Made by a program: the position numbers and the translations under genes. From an uncultured Bacilli bacterium (GTDB lineage: Bacteria > Bacillota_I > Bacilli_A > RF39 > UBA660), in NCBI GenBank assembly GCA_948479395.1, contig CAOLUI010000013.1:1-25973 (forward strand): a stretch of DNA of 25,973 nt. Reading direction: 5' to 3'. This document shows, one piece after another, positions 8,800 to 17,006 of this stretch. Under the pieces are notes generated by a model. That model saw nothing but the letters and a program-made list of their open reading frames with translations, searched no databases and was not told where the DNA came from. The number at the start of each line of letters is the position of its first letter. Position 1 is the stretch's first letter.

Positions 8800-8808
8800 A
8801 TTATAACA
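8800..8808 (-). promoter_or_regulatory. Extended -10 promoter of pcrA
   Basis: On the minus strand TGTTATAAT matches the extended -10 pattern TGnTATAAT about 25 bases before the pcrA start. No convincing -35 is seen, which is normal for extended -10 promoters. It lies just after the terminator of the upstream gene. Confidence 0.5.
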
Positions 8809-8814
8809 TTTTCA

Positions 8815-8841
8815 AAATAAAAAAAGAAGCACTTAAGCTTC
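8815..8841 (-). terminator. Intrinsic terminator after the three-gene helical-protein operon
   Basis: On the minus strand GAAGC pairs with GCTTC around a six-base loop (8826-8841), followed by seven T, then A and four more T. It begins eight bases after the stop codon at 8849. The stem is short (five pairs), but the U tract is strong. Confidence 0.6.
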
Positions 8842-8848
8842 CTAAACA

Positions 8849-9136
8849 TTACAAGAATTCTACAATTTCGATATTGTTATCAATCTTTGAAACTAAATCA
8901 CTTGCTTCATATTTATTAAAAATATTTACAAAATTACTATTATCCATTAAAAACATATCATAATATTTAATAAAAACATCTTTAAACTTATGGACTCCCA
9001 TATCTTTTAAATAATCTAAATTTTGTAAAACTAAACGATGATTATCATTTAAATGATCTAACAATAATGGAGGAATATCTTTAATAAAATTATCTATTTC
9101 TTTTTCAGTAAAATCATAATCTAATAAAAACTTCAT
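8849..9136 (-). CDS. Small helical protein, unknown family
   Basis: A 95-residue, probably all-helical protein, not recognised. It contains RLVLQNLDYLKDMGV followed by FKDVFIKYYDMFLMDN. This pattern resembles blocks in the C-terminal part of the protein encoded two genes upstream (DLIRKNVTFIKESGI, then IFNSHVSLMLDND), so the two probably share a helical repeat. The ATG at 9136 is preceded by a very strong AGGGAGGAAGG ribosome site that lies inside the last codons of the upstream gene. Only one base separates it from that gene's stop, so translation is probably coupled. A terminator follows. Confidence 0.7.
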   Translation of the reverse strand: MKFLLDYDFTEKEIDNFIKDIPPLLLDHLNDNHRLVLQNLDYLKDMGVHKFKDVFIKYYDMFLMDNSNFVNIFNKYEASDLVSKIDNNIEIVEFL

Positions 9137-9137
9137 T

Positions 9138-9929
9138 TTACCTTCCTCCCTCAAAAGAGTTACCATTAAATAATTTCTCTAAATCTTTAATATCTAAAGA
9201 AGTTTTATAAAATAACCCTACTATCAAAGCATCTTCAAAAGTAACAGAAATATTTAAATCTCTTATTTCATTAATTGTATTTTTAACATTCTGAAAAGAA
9301 TTTATTTCTAAACCATCAACTATTACTAAGCCCTTTTGCAAAAAATCATTTGCTATTTTATTTTCTACTTTTCCTAAAATAAATCTCAAATTTGAATTAT
9401 CTCCTAAGTTACATTTTATCCCATTAGATAATTTTTCAATTATAGTGCTATCTTTCAAAACTTTTTTCAAAAAATCATTAATTTTTTCTCTTTGACTTGA
9501 AGCATTCTTATTAACCCTAAGCAAAACTTCAAGATTATAATCACTTCCAACTTTATATGAAACTTGACTACCTTTATAATTTTTCAAATTATCTAAAACT
9601 AGTTCGATACTCCTAGGAGCTGCTAAAATTTCAGGATAAGATCTTAAAAAATCTATTTCACCTAAAGAGGCAAAAGAAACAATATAATCATTAAGAACTT
9701 TTTCATCTACAGCAAATACTCTCAAATTATAAATTCCATTTGCTTTTTGTAGAGGAATTTTATTTTTCTCTAAAATATCAACTATTCTCGCAAACTTTTC
9801 CTCATTATTTAACAATAGCAAACTAATTCCAAACTTATTAAAAGAATCTGAAAATAAAGATATTCCTTCTTCTGATGCAGTAATCATATTAGTTTCTTTT
9901 AATTTTTTTAAAATAGATACTATATTCAT
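9138..9929 (-). CDS. Unknown helical protein, middle gene of a three-gene set
   Basis: A 263-residue soluble protein without signal peptide or membrane helix; I do not recognise it. It is rich in short helical blocks such as FARIVDILEKNKIPL, YPEILAAPRSIELVLDNLKNY and ANDFLQKGLVIVDGLE, with the spacing of an alpha-helical repeat. The pattern (Pro after an aromatic residue, then a helix ending in N-L-K) resembles the C-terminus of the 370-aa protein upstream (NPSVLEKYTRGKLENAINVLKENGM). GGAGG lies about ten bases before the ATG. It is separated by 15 bases from the upstream gene and by one base from the downstream one, so the three form an operon. Confidence 0.7.
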   Translation of the reverse strand: MNIVSILKKLKETNMITASEEGISLFSDSFNKFGISLLLLNNEEKFARIVDILEKNKIPLQKANGIYNLRVFAVDEKVLNDYIVSFASLGEIDFLRSYPEILAAPRSIELVLDNLKNYKGSQVSYKVGSDYNLEVLLRVNKNASSQREKINDFLKKVLKDSTIIEKLSNGIKCNLGDNSNLRFILGKVENKIANDFLQKGLVIVDGLEINSFQNVKNTINEIRDLNISVTFEDALIVGLFYKTSLDIKDLEKLFNGNSFEGGR

Positions 9930-9944
9930 CTTCCAAAACCTCCA

Positions 9945-11057
9945 TTAATAAGCCATTAACGGAACATTCTTTGGATCCATTCCATTTTCTTTTAAGACAT
10001 TAATTGCATTTTCTAACTTTCCTCTAGTATACTTTTCTAATACACTTGGATTAAGATAAACATCAATTGGTTCCTTACCTATTTTTAATAACATACTCAC
10101 TTTTTCTTTTAAATCATTATCAAGCATCAAAGAAACATGACTATTAAATATATCTGTAGCAATACCAGATTCTTTTATAAAAGTAACATTCTTACGAATT
10201 AAATCTTCATTAAAATTAGTAGTTAAATAATCTATTTCTTTTCCTGTAAAATCCAAATAATCTATTCCTAGATTATCTAAAAGATTAGTTACTATACTAC
10301 TAGCATTAACAGTTACATCAACTGGTTCTTCAGAAACTACCTTAAAACTATCTCTTTCATCAGATTCAGCGTTTTTAGCCTCAGCAATCACTTGACTAAT
10401 TGATTTACCATTCTTTTCTTTATCTTTAATCTTTTCTGCATAACTATACAAAGCATCTTCTGGAAACATTAATATTTTAGCAGCTTCTCTTTGTTCTTCT
10501 TCTGAAAAATCAAATTGTTCCAATAAAGAAGTAATAGAATCTCTTGTAATATTAATACGACCCGATAAAGCCAAATCAAAATATTCATTAAGCTTTTCTT
10601 GATTAGCAAGTGCTGCATCACGACGTATACCTACTTCATCAATTGTCGTAATAGCTGTATTCATCTCTTCTTCTACTTTAACTAACTTTTCTTCAGCCTT
10701 TTTAGTATCCAACACAACAGAATCAATAGTACGAGGTAGAGATTTACTAATTTTTTCCACTAAACTCTGAGGATCAAAATCTATTCTTAAACGATCTAAA
10801 ACAGTAGCATATTCATTACGATTAATTCCAGATAAAAGATCAACTAATTTACTTCCTTGATCATTTAATTGTTCATTTTGTTTCTCCAAATCAGCAATTT
10901 TTGCCTGTAACTGTTTTTTCTCTTCCATTGTTCTTGCTTTAGTTTCTTCTGCCTTACTCTTTTGTTTATCCATTTCAACTAAAACAAAACTGTCCTCTCC
11001 TCGTAAATTATATAATTTATCCAGTAATGCACTAACTTCAGGTGACAACACCTTCAT
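9945..11057 (-). CDS. Coiled-coil plus helical-repeat protein, unknown function
   Basis: The product has 370 residues from the ATG at 11057, chosen because GGGAGTG lies eight bases upstream; an ATG at 11072 overlaps that site. There is no signal peptide or membrane segment. Residues about 30-80 form a charged coiled coil (KKQLQAKIADLEKQNEQL), a second coil lies at about 115-150, and the C-terminal ~120 residues have repeated helix pairs (IDYLTTNFNEDLIRKNVTFIKESGI; LENAINVLKENGMDPKNVPLMAY). The second helices end in x-x-G-[IVM], faintly like mTERF or other nucleic-acid-binding helical repeats, but this is pattern resemblance only. A structural or nucleic-acid-associated role is possible. It is the first gene of a three-gene operon with a good promoter at 11085-11113. 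Confidence 0.75.
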   Translation of the reverse strand: MKVLSPEVSALLDKLYNLRGEDSFVLVEMDKQKSKAEETKARTMEEKKQLQAKIADLEKQNEQLNDQGSKLVDLLSGINRNEYATVLDRLRIDFDPQSLVEKISKSLPRTIDSVVLDTKKAEEKLVKVEEEMNTAITTIDEVGIRRDAALANQEKLNEYFDLALSGRINITRDSITSLLEQFDFSEEEQREAAKILMFPEDALYSYAEKIKDKEKNGKSISQVIAEAKNAESDERDSFKVVSEEPVDVTVNASSIVTNLLDNLGIDYLDFTGKEIDYLTTNFNEDLIRKNVTFIKESGIATDIFNSHVSLMLDNDLKEKVSMLLKIGKEPIDVYLNPSVLEKYTRGKLENAINVLKENGMDPKNVPLMAY

Positions 11058-11084
11058 ACTAATCACTCCCATATTCTACTAAAC

Positions 11085-11113
11085 AGTATAACAAAATGAT
11101 TTTAAAAAGTAAA
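11085..11113 (-). promoter_or_regulatory. Promoter of the three-gene helical-protein operon
   Basis: On the minus strand TTTACT (11108-11113) and TATACT (11085-11090) are separated by exactly 17 bases. The predicted start gives a short leader of about 20 bases containing the GGGAGTG ribosome site. Confidence 0.6.
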
Positions 11114-11197
11114 TAAGTAATAAATAAAATAATTTGTCTAAAATGTAAAATATTTTCTATTTTTACAATTAATGATATTATTATATTAGGTGATACA

Positions 11198-11767
11198 ATG
11201 AAAAAAATAATGATAGATTTAGATGATACAATTACTTATGGCGGTTACTTAGATATTGTTAATAACTATTTACAAACTAATTATACATATAAAGACTTAA
11301 ATTATAATTATTGGGTGGATGACATAGTTCCTCAAGATAAACTTCCTAATTATTTAAAATATTTATATAACGAAATTAATTTCTACGACTATATAAAAAT
11401 TAGTGAAAATGCTCTTGAAACTATAAAAGAACTATCCAAATATTACGAAATTATAATTTGTAGTTCCTATATTGATTCAAGAGATTATGAAAATTGTATT
11501 AACCTAGTTTCTTTAAAATATAAATGGTTACGTCAAAATTTACCTTTTATTAAACCAGAAAACTTTGTTTTTACTAACAACAAAAGCGTTATAAAAACTG
11601 ACATAAAAATTGATGATAGAGTTTCTAACTTAACTGAAAATACAGAATTAAAATTACTATTTACCGCTTATCATAATAAAAATATTTCCGAAAGCGAATT
11701 AAAACAGCAAAATATAATAAGAGTAAATAGCTGGAAAGATATTGCTCATCTTTTAATAAAAGATTAA
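11198..11767 (+). CDS. HAD-superfamily 5'-nucleotidase-like phosphatase
   Basis: The 189-residue protein starts MKKIMIDLDDTIT, the HAD motif I DxDxT with nucleophile Asp7 and acid/base Asp9. It has a second motif at IICSS, a lysine before DIKIDD (the motif III/IV region), and a compact length. This arrangement fits the 5'(3')-deoxyribonucleotidase/NT5C-like branch, which removes phosphate from nucleotides; the substrate is not proven. The ribosome site AGGTGAT precedes the ATG by six bases. It is the only plus-strand gene in the first 15 kb. It runs divergently from the helical-protein operon and converges on the PF06541 gene, with the two stop codons overlapping. Confidence 0.78.
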   Translation: MKKIMIDLDDTITYGGYLDIVNNYLQTNYTYKDLNYNYWVDDIVPQDKLPNYLKYLYNEINFYDYIKISENALETIKELSKYYEIIICSSYIDSRDYENCINLVSLKYKWLRQNLPFIKPENFVFTNNKSVIKTDIKIDDRVSNLTENTELKLLFTAYHNKNISESELKQQNIIRVNSWKDIAHLLIKD

Positions 11768-12426
11768 ATCTCTTTTAAAATAGGAAATTTTTTATACATA
11801 AAATCATCATTATAAACCTCATCATAATATCGGCCAATAAAAGTTTTAGGATTATACCCTTGACCTCGATAAATAAATCTCACAAATGCACTATAAGAAA
11901 CACTAATATTTATAAACATTAAAATCAGACTAACTATATAAATTGGCTGTGCAATTTTATAAGGAAATTTTTCAATAACATCAGACAAAAAAGGATATAT
12001 TATTTTCATGATAATTACTCCTATTATTCCCCAAGCTATCATAAATAAAATAGTTGTTCGCCCATTGATGTTTAAAAACATTTTACTATAATCCCAAAAC
12101 TTTATATTTAACCAAACTTCCAAAAATAAACTTGTAATATATTCAAAAAAGCCCCCAAGTAAGGCACAATATAAAAAAGTTTTAAATACTCCTCTATCTT
12201 TATTTTTAAAACCTAAAAATAATAATAAAATAACAAAACCAAATCCATATAATGAACTAAAAGGTCCATAAATCAAATCATGCCTGATAGTCCATTCTCC
12301 ATGTTGAAAAAAATAAAGTATTTCTTCAAGTAAACTTCCAAGCAAACTTCCAACCAAAAAACAGATAAATAATTTAGCAAGACATAATCCTCTAGCAAAT
12401 ACTTTTGTTTTTTTTATTGTATCCAT
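11764..12426 (-). CDS. PF06541-type membrane protein (putative ABC-transporter permease-like, CmpB)
   Basis: A 220-residue membrane protein with about five to six hydrophobic helices. It has the family landmarks LIYGPFSSLYGFG (about 51-63), FFEYITSLFLEVW and, after it, FWDYSKMFLNINGR with a following WG. These match PF06541 (formerly DUF1113), annotated as a putative ABC transporter type IV or CmpB; no ATPase gene is nearby, so transport is unproven. AGAGG lies seven bases before the ATG. Its TAA overlaps the TAA of the facing nucleotidase gene within TTAA, so neither gene has an intergenic terminator. Confidence 0.87.
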   Translation of the reverse strand: MDTIKKTKVFARGLCLAKLFICFLVGSLLGSLLEEILYFFQHGEWTIRHDLIYGPFSSLYGFGFVILLLFLGFKNKDRGVFKTFLYCALLGGFFEYITSLFLEVWLNIKFWDYSKMFLNINGRTTILFMIAWGIIGVIIMKIIYPFLSDVIEKFPYKIAQPIYIVSLILMFINISVSYSAFVRFIYRGQGYNPKTFIGRYYDEVYNDDFMYKKFPILKEI

Positions 12427-12481
12427 AAAATAACCTCTTATATTATATTTTGCCCTTTAAATAATTTATTATCCATTTAAA

Positions 12482-12501
12482 AAAAGCTATTCGTAGCTTT
12501 T
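12482..12501 (-). terminator. Hairpin terminator of the lipoprotein gene
   Basis: On the minus strand AAAAGCTA and TAGCTTTT form a perfect eight-pair stem with a four-base CGAA loop, followed by three T. The stem starts at the TAA stop of the lipoprotein gene. It separates that gene from the PF06541 gene downstream. Confidence 0.65.
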
Positions 12502-14008
12502 ATTTAATTTCATTATTTTCGGATTTTAACTGCAAATTCACATCATCTTGATTAGTTATAGTTTCATTTACTATTGTTGATTCTGTTGGTTGACTTACTA
12601 TATTTTCACTTACTATTGTCGATTCTATTGGTTGACTTACTACATTTTCGCTTACTATTGTTGATTCTATTGGTTGACTTGCTATATTTTCGCTTACTAT
12701 TATCGGTTCTGTTGGTTGACTTACTATATTTTCACTTACTATTGTCGATTCTGTTGGTTGACTTACTACATTTTCGCTTATTATTGTCAGTTCTGTTGGT
12801 TGACTTGCTATATTTTCGCTTACTATTGTTGGTTCTGTTGGTTGACTTACTATATTTTCGCTTTCTATTGTTGATTCTGTTGGTTGATTCACAGCATTTT
12901 CGCTTACTATTGTTGGTTCTGTTGGTTGATTTAACATATTTTCACTTATTATTGGTGGTACTGGCTTCTTAGGAATAATATTTTCTTCATTATTCAAAGA
13001 AAATTGTTGATTTATATTGGCATTTTCATTTATATTTTGATTTAATTTATTTTCTTCCTCAACACTTTCATTAACAGGTAATTCACTAACATTATTTTCT
13101 AAATTAGGCTTACTATTAAAAGGATCAAAAACTTCTATATCAGTTTTTTCATTTTCTTCCTTAAGAACCTCAGATTCCGCTTCTTTTCTTTCATCAGTCG
13201 AAGATAGACTTACTTCTTGAATTTCATTATTTGATTCCTTAATATCAGTTTTTTTATTTTTTTTCTTTCCAACACTAATTATTACTACAACTATAATTAA
13301 TATAATTAAAATCAAACCAGCACCAATTAAACATAGGAAAGGAATATTATACATATCAAATTCAAATTCAATTGGTTCCGTTGAATTTAATGTTATATCC
13401 CATTTCAAATCTTTATCATGGTTTTCTTTAGAAGTTGCATTACTACTTTTAACAGCATACGGCAATTTCACTTTAAAACTAAGATCCATTTGTGAAGCCA
13501 TTTGGGAAAAATCAAAATCCCCATCCCCAAATGAAGAAGAATCAATATTACTACTATCTGAAAAATCCTCATTAGTGTCAGTTTCAAAATCAGTACCAGA
13601 AGTATTTAAATCCAATTTTGCTGTATAAGTATTTTTTAAAAAACCTTTTTTCACTTTAAAAAGATAAACATCTGTTGCTGAATCATCTACCAAACTTGAT
13701 AAATTGTACTCCGCTGCATCAGAAGAACTAACCTCATCAATATTTTTAACATGTTTAAGAACTGAAATACCTTTCATATTTCCTTCTTCATAATCTTTTA
13801 CAACTAGACCTTTCTCTTCCATCTTACTTATATCTTCCGCTTTAAATAAAGTATCATCACCCATAACCGTTTTATCAATCGCATAAATAATTGAAAAATC
13901 CATAGCTTTATTCCACTTTATATCCATTTCGGCATTAAATTTAACACACCCTGTCAATGTAAAGATCATTATTCCTAATGATATCAAATATAGCACTTTT
14001 CTTTTCAT
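12500..14008 (-). CDS. Lipoprotein with LppM-like outer domain, membrane helix and repetitive inner tail
   Basis: The protein has 502 residues from the ATG at 14008, which has AGGAG nine bases upstream; an ATG six bases further up is too close to it. It begins with a lipoprotein signal peptide and lipobox LTGC (Cys at about residue 21). A beta-rich domain follows with VKFNAEMDIKWNKAMDFSI at its start, resembling the LppM/DUF3153 domain, an acidic Ser/Asp-rich insert, and a strong membrane helix at about 225-248. KKKNKK follows, so the C-terminal half should be cytosolic. The tail is acidic and Asn/Glu-rich and ends in nine near-perfect 14-residue repeats (consensus SENIVSQPTESTIV) encoded by 42-bp units. 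The function of the tail is unknown. The repeat number is likely to vary between strains. A hairpin terminator follows the stop. Confidence 0.83.
   Translation of the reverse strand: MKRKVLYLISLGIMIFTLTGCVKFNAEMDIKWNKAMDFSIIYAIDKTVMGDDTLFKAEDISKMEEKGLVVKDYEEGNMKGISVLKHVKNIDEVSSSDAAEYNLSSLVDDSATDVYLFKVKKGFLKNTYTAKLDLNTSGTDFETDTNEDFSDSSNIDSSSFGDGDFDFSQMASQMDLSFKVKLPYAVKSSNATSKENHDKDLKWDITLNSTEPIEFEFDMYNIPFLCLIGAGLILIILIIVVVIISVGKKKNKKTDIKESNNEIQEVSLSSTDERKEAESEVLKEENEKTDIEVFDPFNSKPNLENNVSELPVNESVEEENKLNQNINENANINQQFSLNNEENIIPKKPVPPIISENMLNQPTEPTIVSENAVNQPTESTIESENIVSQPTEPTIVSENIASQPTELTIISENVVSQPTESTIVSENIVSQPTEPIIVSENIASQPIESTIVSENVVSQPIESTIVSENIVSQPTESTIVNETITNQDDVNLQLKSENNEIK
12569..12946 (-). 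repeat. Tandem array of nine 42-bp coding repeats
   Basis: Nine contiguous in-frame units of 42 bp encode SENxxxQPxExxIx. Units 4-5-6 and 7-8-9 share the order IAS, VVS, IVS, so a 126-bp block of three units has been duplicated within the array. A tenth, degenerate unit (NETITNQ...) lies at the C-terminal end. Such arrays expand and contract by recombination or slippage. Confidence 0.9.
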
Positions 14009-14076
14009 ATTCATCTACTCCTATTATATATATAATATCATATGAACAAATATTTTACTATATTTTAAAAATTTTT

Positions 14077-14967
14077 TTACACAATTAACTTTCTAATGAC
14101 TGGATCATTGTTATTTTTATTTATAATATCTAAAGTAATTTCAACTCCTTCATAATAACCATATACATAAACATGAACAATCATTAAAAGCGCATTAAAC
14201 AAAAAGTTTTGATTATCCATTAACTTCTCCAAAATAGTATTTATGTCAGCATTTTCATAAACTAACAAATGCTCCTTTAAAACTTTATTATTAATCACCC
14301 TTAACAAAAACTTAGAAGACATATAATCAATTTTAGCAATCTCTACTAAAATATTTATAATATTTTTCCGATCATTTTTAATCAAATTACGAATAAATCC
14401 TCCCATATTTATAATTATTTCTTGAAATAATACATTACTCATATTTTTTTTAGCTTTTATCTTTCTTTGCATTATTAAAATAATATAATTTAAATCTATT
14501 TCAAAATCATATTTTTCTAAATCTTGCTGATGAATAAAAAAATTATCACATAAATTTTTATTTTCCTCTTCATTTAAAGATTTAAATAAAATAATTTTTG
14601 CTAATTCATCTAAACAAATAAAATTATAACTAGTTTCCATTAAATTACTCAAAAAATTTGGATTTTCTTCTATTTCAAAAAATAAATCTGTACTATTTTT
14701 AACACCAAATAACTTTTCTAAAAAAGGATTATTATCGTTAATCATACAGTCTTTTAATTTATAAGAATACCATTTAAAAGCATCTAAGTACATAATAATA
14801 ACTAAATATTCATAATATATCTGAATATACTTATCTACACTATTTATTAATTCAGATACTTGTATAGAATAAAAAGAAACACTTTCTTTTACAGAATACC
14901 CTTTACTTAAATAATTTTCTAAATTTTTAATAAGAACCGTACGTATTTTATTGTTATAACTTTCCAT
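14077..14967 (-). CDS. Hypothetical helical protein
   Basis: A 296-residue protein, mostly alpha-helical by pattern, without signal peptide and with a few moderately hydrophobic helices (YLVIIMYLDAFKWY, ALLMIVHVYVYGYY). I do not recognise it. I choose the ATG at 14967, preceded by a G-rich ribosome site GTGGGGGT; an in-frame GTG lies 12 bases upstream inside that site. A TATAAT at 14999-15004 (minus strand) may be its -10, but no clear -35 exists. It is transcribed divergently from the DUF2975 operon and stands alone, 68 bases upstream of the lipoprotein gene. Confidence 0.68.
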   Translation of the reverse strand: MESYNNKIRTVLIKNLENYLSKGYSVKESVSFYSIQVSELINSVDKYIQIYYEYLVIIMYLDAFKWYSYKLKDCMINDNNPFLEKLFGVKNSTDLFFEIEENPNFLSNLMETSYNFICLDELAKIILFKSLNEEENKNLCDNFFIHQQDLEKYDFEIDLNYIILIMQRKIKAKKNMSNVLFQEIIINMGGFIRNLIKNDRKNIINILVEIAKIDYMSSKFLLRVINNKVLKEHLLVYENADINTILEKLMDNQNFLFNALLMIVHVYVYGYYEGVEITLDIINKNNNDPVIRKLIV

Positions 14968-15061
14968 ATTTACCCCCACTAAAATAATCTTAAAATTTAT
15001 TATACCTCAAAACTTTTTAATTTAAAATAAAATATTTTTTATGTTATTCGTTAAAAATATA

Positions 15062-15090
15062 TTGATTTTTATTAATTTTATTATTATAAT
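15062..15090 (+). promoter_or_regulatory. Promoter of the DUF2975-XRE-DUF4173 operon
   Basis: TTGATT (15062-15067) and a perfect TATAAT (15085-15090) are 17 bases apart. The start codon follows 20 bases later, after AAAGAGGTG. The small XRE protein of the operon is the likely regulator of this promoter (inference). Confidence 0.7.
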
Positions 15091-15110
15091 CAATTTAAAG
15101 AGGTGAAAAT

Positions 15111-15563
15111 ATGCTAGAAAGCAAAATTGCTAAATTTATATCTTTATTGTTAAAAATGGTCTTAATTTTTGGAATAATACTAATTATTTTTATTCCTTTA
15201 ATATATGATTATTTTAAAATAACTAATATCATCCCCTTTAAAGATCATTCATTAATATATAAAAGTGCTTTTTATTTATGTTATATTATTTGTTTATTTA
15301 TTATCTTTATTTTAATTAAAATATTTAATTTAATTCATACTAGTAGTCCTTTTAAAAAAGAATTAATTATCTATTTAAAAATAATTACTGTCTCTTTTAT
15401 GAGTCTTACTTTTATCATAACAATTAAATTTTTCTTTATTCCAACTATTTTATCTCTTGCTATTTCTTTAATTACTTTTATTGCTAGTCTTAGCTTTTAT
15501 TGTTTAAGCCAAGTTTTTAAAACAGCAATGACTTACAAACAAGAAAATGATTATACAATATAG
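15111..15563 (+). CDS. DUF2975 family membrane protein
   Basis: A 150-residue protein with four membrane helices in two hairpins. The short loop FNLIHTSSPFKKELIIYLK between the second and third helices is the conserved family segment (S-P-F before a helix). DUF2975 genes are almost always followed by a small XRE/YozG-type regulator, as here. The function is unknown; a membrane partner or sensor for the regulator is inferred. AGAGGTG lies six bases before the ATG. It is the first gene of a three-gene operon. Confidence 0.88.
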   Translation: MLESKIAKFISLLLKMVLIFGIILIIFIPLIYDYFKITNIIPFKDHSLIYKSAFYLCYIICLFIIFILIKIFNLIHTSSPFKKELIIYLKIITVSFMSLTFIITIKFFFIPTILSLAISLITFIASLSFYCLSQVFKTAMTYKQENDYTI

Positions 15564-15575
15564 AAGAGGTATCAA

Positions 15576-15791
15576 ATGATTATAGTTAATTTAGATGTTA
15601 TTATGGCCAAAAGAAAAATATCTTTAAATCAATTAAGTGCCAAAACTGGTATTACAACTACCAATTTATCCATATTAAAAACCAATAAAGCTAAAGCTAT
15701 ACGTTTCTCAACTTTAGAAGCCATTTGTAAAGCTTTAAATTGTCAGCCCCAAGATATCTTAGAATACGAGGAAGATAAAAATGAAAAATAA
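15576..15791 (+). CDS. Small XRE-family (YozG-like) transcriptional regulator
   Basis: A 71-residue protein that is little more than one helix-turn-helix domain of the HTH_26 type: VIMAKRKISLNQLSAKTGITTTNLSILKT, then KAIRFSTLEAICKALNCQPQDILEY. Such proteins bind operator DNA as dimers and usually regulate their own operon. AGAGGT precedes the ATG. It lies 12 bases after the DUF2975 gene and overlaps the next gene by 11 bases, typical of the DUF2975-XRE pair. Confidence 0.92.
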   Translation: MIIVNLDVIMAKRKISLNQLSAKTGITTTNLSILKTNKAKAIRFSTLEAICKALNCQPQDILEYEEDKNEK

Positions 15792-17004
15792 AATAACTCA
15801 AAAAGAAATCATTCCTATTAGCATTATTTGTTTTTTAATTGCTATAATCATTACCCTTTTTAAAATTTATAACTCTAATTTTTACTTAAATAATTTTACT
15901 CTTCCTTTTATTTTAAGTATCATTGGATATTTAATACTAATCTTCTATTTAAAAATAAAACCAAATAAAAAAAGCTTTATCTGGTTAATTCCTATTATAC
16001 TTATACTGATCAGTAATTATGTAGTTTCCCTTACTTGGAGTAATAAGTTATTAAACGTTTTTATACTTCCCTTTCTAATAAGTATCTTCTTCGGTAATTT
16101 AATTAATAAAAAATTTCAACTTAATAAAAAATTCTGGCAATTACCAATTCTCTTTATTTTTAAAAACTTATTTCAAAACTTTGAAGAAATTAGATTACTA
16201 AAAATTAAAAAGCAACCAAAAGATTTTTCCAAATATACTAATATTTTACTTGGTTTTATTTTTGGTCTTCCTCTAGCTCTTATAATATTAAAACTTTTAA
16301 CAAGCGCTGATCAATACTTTAACACTTTTATTCACTCAATTATAAATCTATTTCAAATTACTTATGATTGGGATCAATTAATACACTATCTCTTAAGTTT
16401 TTTCGCTACCTTTTTAATATTTTTTTCAATCTATCAAAATACTTTAAAAGAAAAAATACCTTTATCAAAATCTAATTATAATATAAATGAAACAATTATA
16501 AAAACGATTTTAATTATTATTAATTTTGTTTTCATACTTTTTATTATCTCAGAACTATCAAAATTAACTTTTAATTTTTTAAAACTTCCTGAAAAATATA
16601 CTTATGCTGAGTACGCTAGAGAAGGCTTTTTTCAATTACTTTTTGTCACAGCTATCAACTTTGTTATTATAATTTTTCTAACTTATTATACCTACCATAC
16701 TCAGAATAAAAAAATCAAACTTTTGCTATTATTATTAACAACATTTTCAATCATTCTTATCTTTAATTCTTATTATCGAATGTATTTATATATTAGTAAA
16801 TATGGCTTTACCATTTTAAGGCTTCAAGTTATTCTATTCCTATTCATGGAACTTATACTATTTATTCTAATATTCAAAAAGATTTATTCAAAATTAAATA
16901 AAGAACATATTTTATTTTCCATTATTATTATAAGTTCCTATATTCTTAATTTATATTTATGTACTAATTCTTTTATTAAAATTCTAAATAATATAATCAG
17001 TTAA
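15781..17004 (+). CDS. DUF4173 family multi-pass membrane protein
   Basis: A 407-residue integral membrane protein with about ten to eleven helices. The segment TYAEYAREGFFQLLFVTAIN (around residue 275-295) and RMYLYISKYGFTILR (around 330-345) are the family hallmarks of DUF4173 (YAEYAR-GFF and R-LY-YG-T-LR). The function is not known. Its ATG lies inside the XRE gene (11-base overlap) with GAGGA upstream, so it is the third gene of the operon and probably responds to the same regulator. It converges on the chaperonin gene with two bases between the stop codons, and no hairpin terminator is visible there. Confidence 0.85.
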   Translation: MKNKITQKEIIPISIICFLIAIIITLFKIYNSNFYLNNFTLPFILSIIGYLILIFYLKIKPNKKSFIWLIPIILILISNYVVSLTWSNKLLNVFILPFLISIFFGNLINKKFQLNKKFWQLPILFIFKNLFQNFEEIRLLKIKKQPKDFSKYTNILLGFIFGLPLALIILKLLTSADQYFNTFIHSIINLFQITYDWDQLIHYLLSFFATFLIFFSIYQNTLKEKIPLSKSNYNINETIIKTILIIINFVFILFIISELSKLTFNFLKLPEKYTYAEYAREGFFQLLFVTAINFVIIIFLTYYTYHTQNKKIKLLLLLLTTFSIILIFNSYYRMYLYISKYGFTILRLQVILFLFMELILFILIFKKIYSKLNKEHILFSIIIISSYILNLYLCTNSFIKILNNIIS

Positions 17005-17006
17005 AG

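Noticed and set aside
12569..12946. CRISPR-like array of regular repeats
   Set aside because: Units are contiguous with no unique spacers, keep the reading frame and lie inside a lipoprotein gene; no cas genes are present.
12574..12972. Long Leu-rich plus-strand ORF opposite the lipoprotein repeats
   Set aside because: It is the mirror of the 42-bp coding repeat in another frame; it has no ribosome site and only low-complexity composition.
15576..15791. XRE gene and neighbour as a toxin-antitoxin pair
   Set aside because: The partner is a DUF2975 membrane protein, a known regulator-membrane pairing, and no toxin fold is seen.
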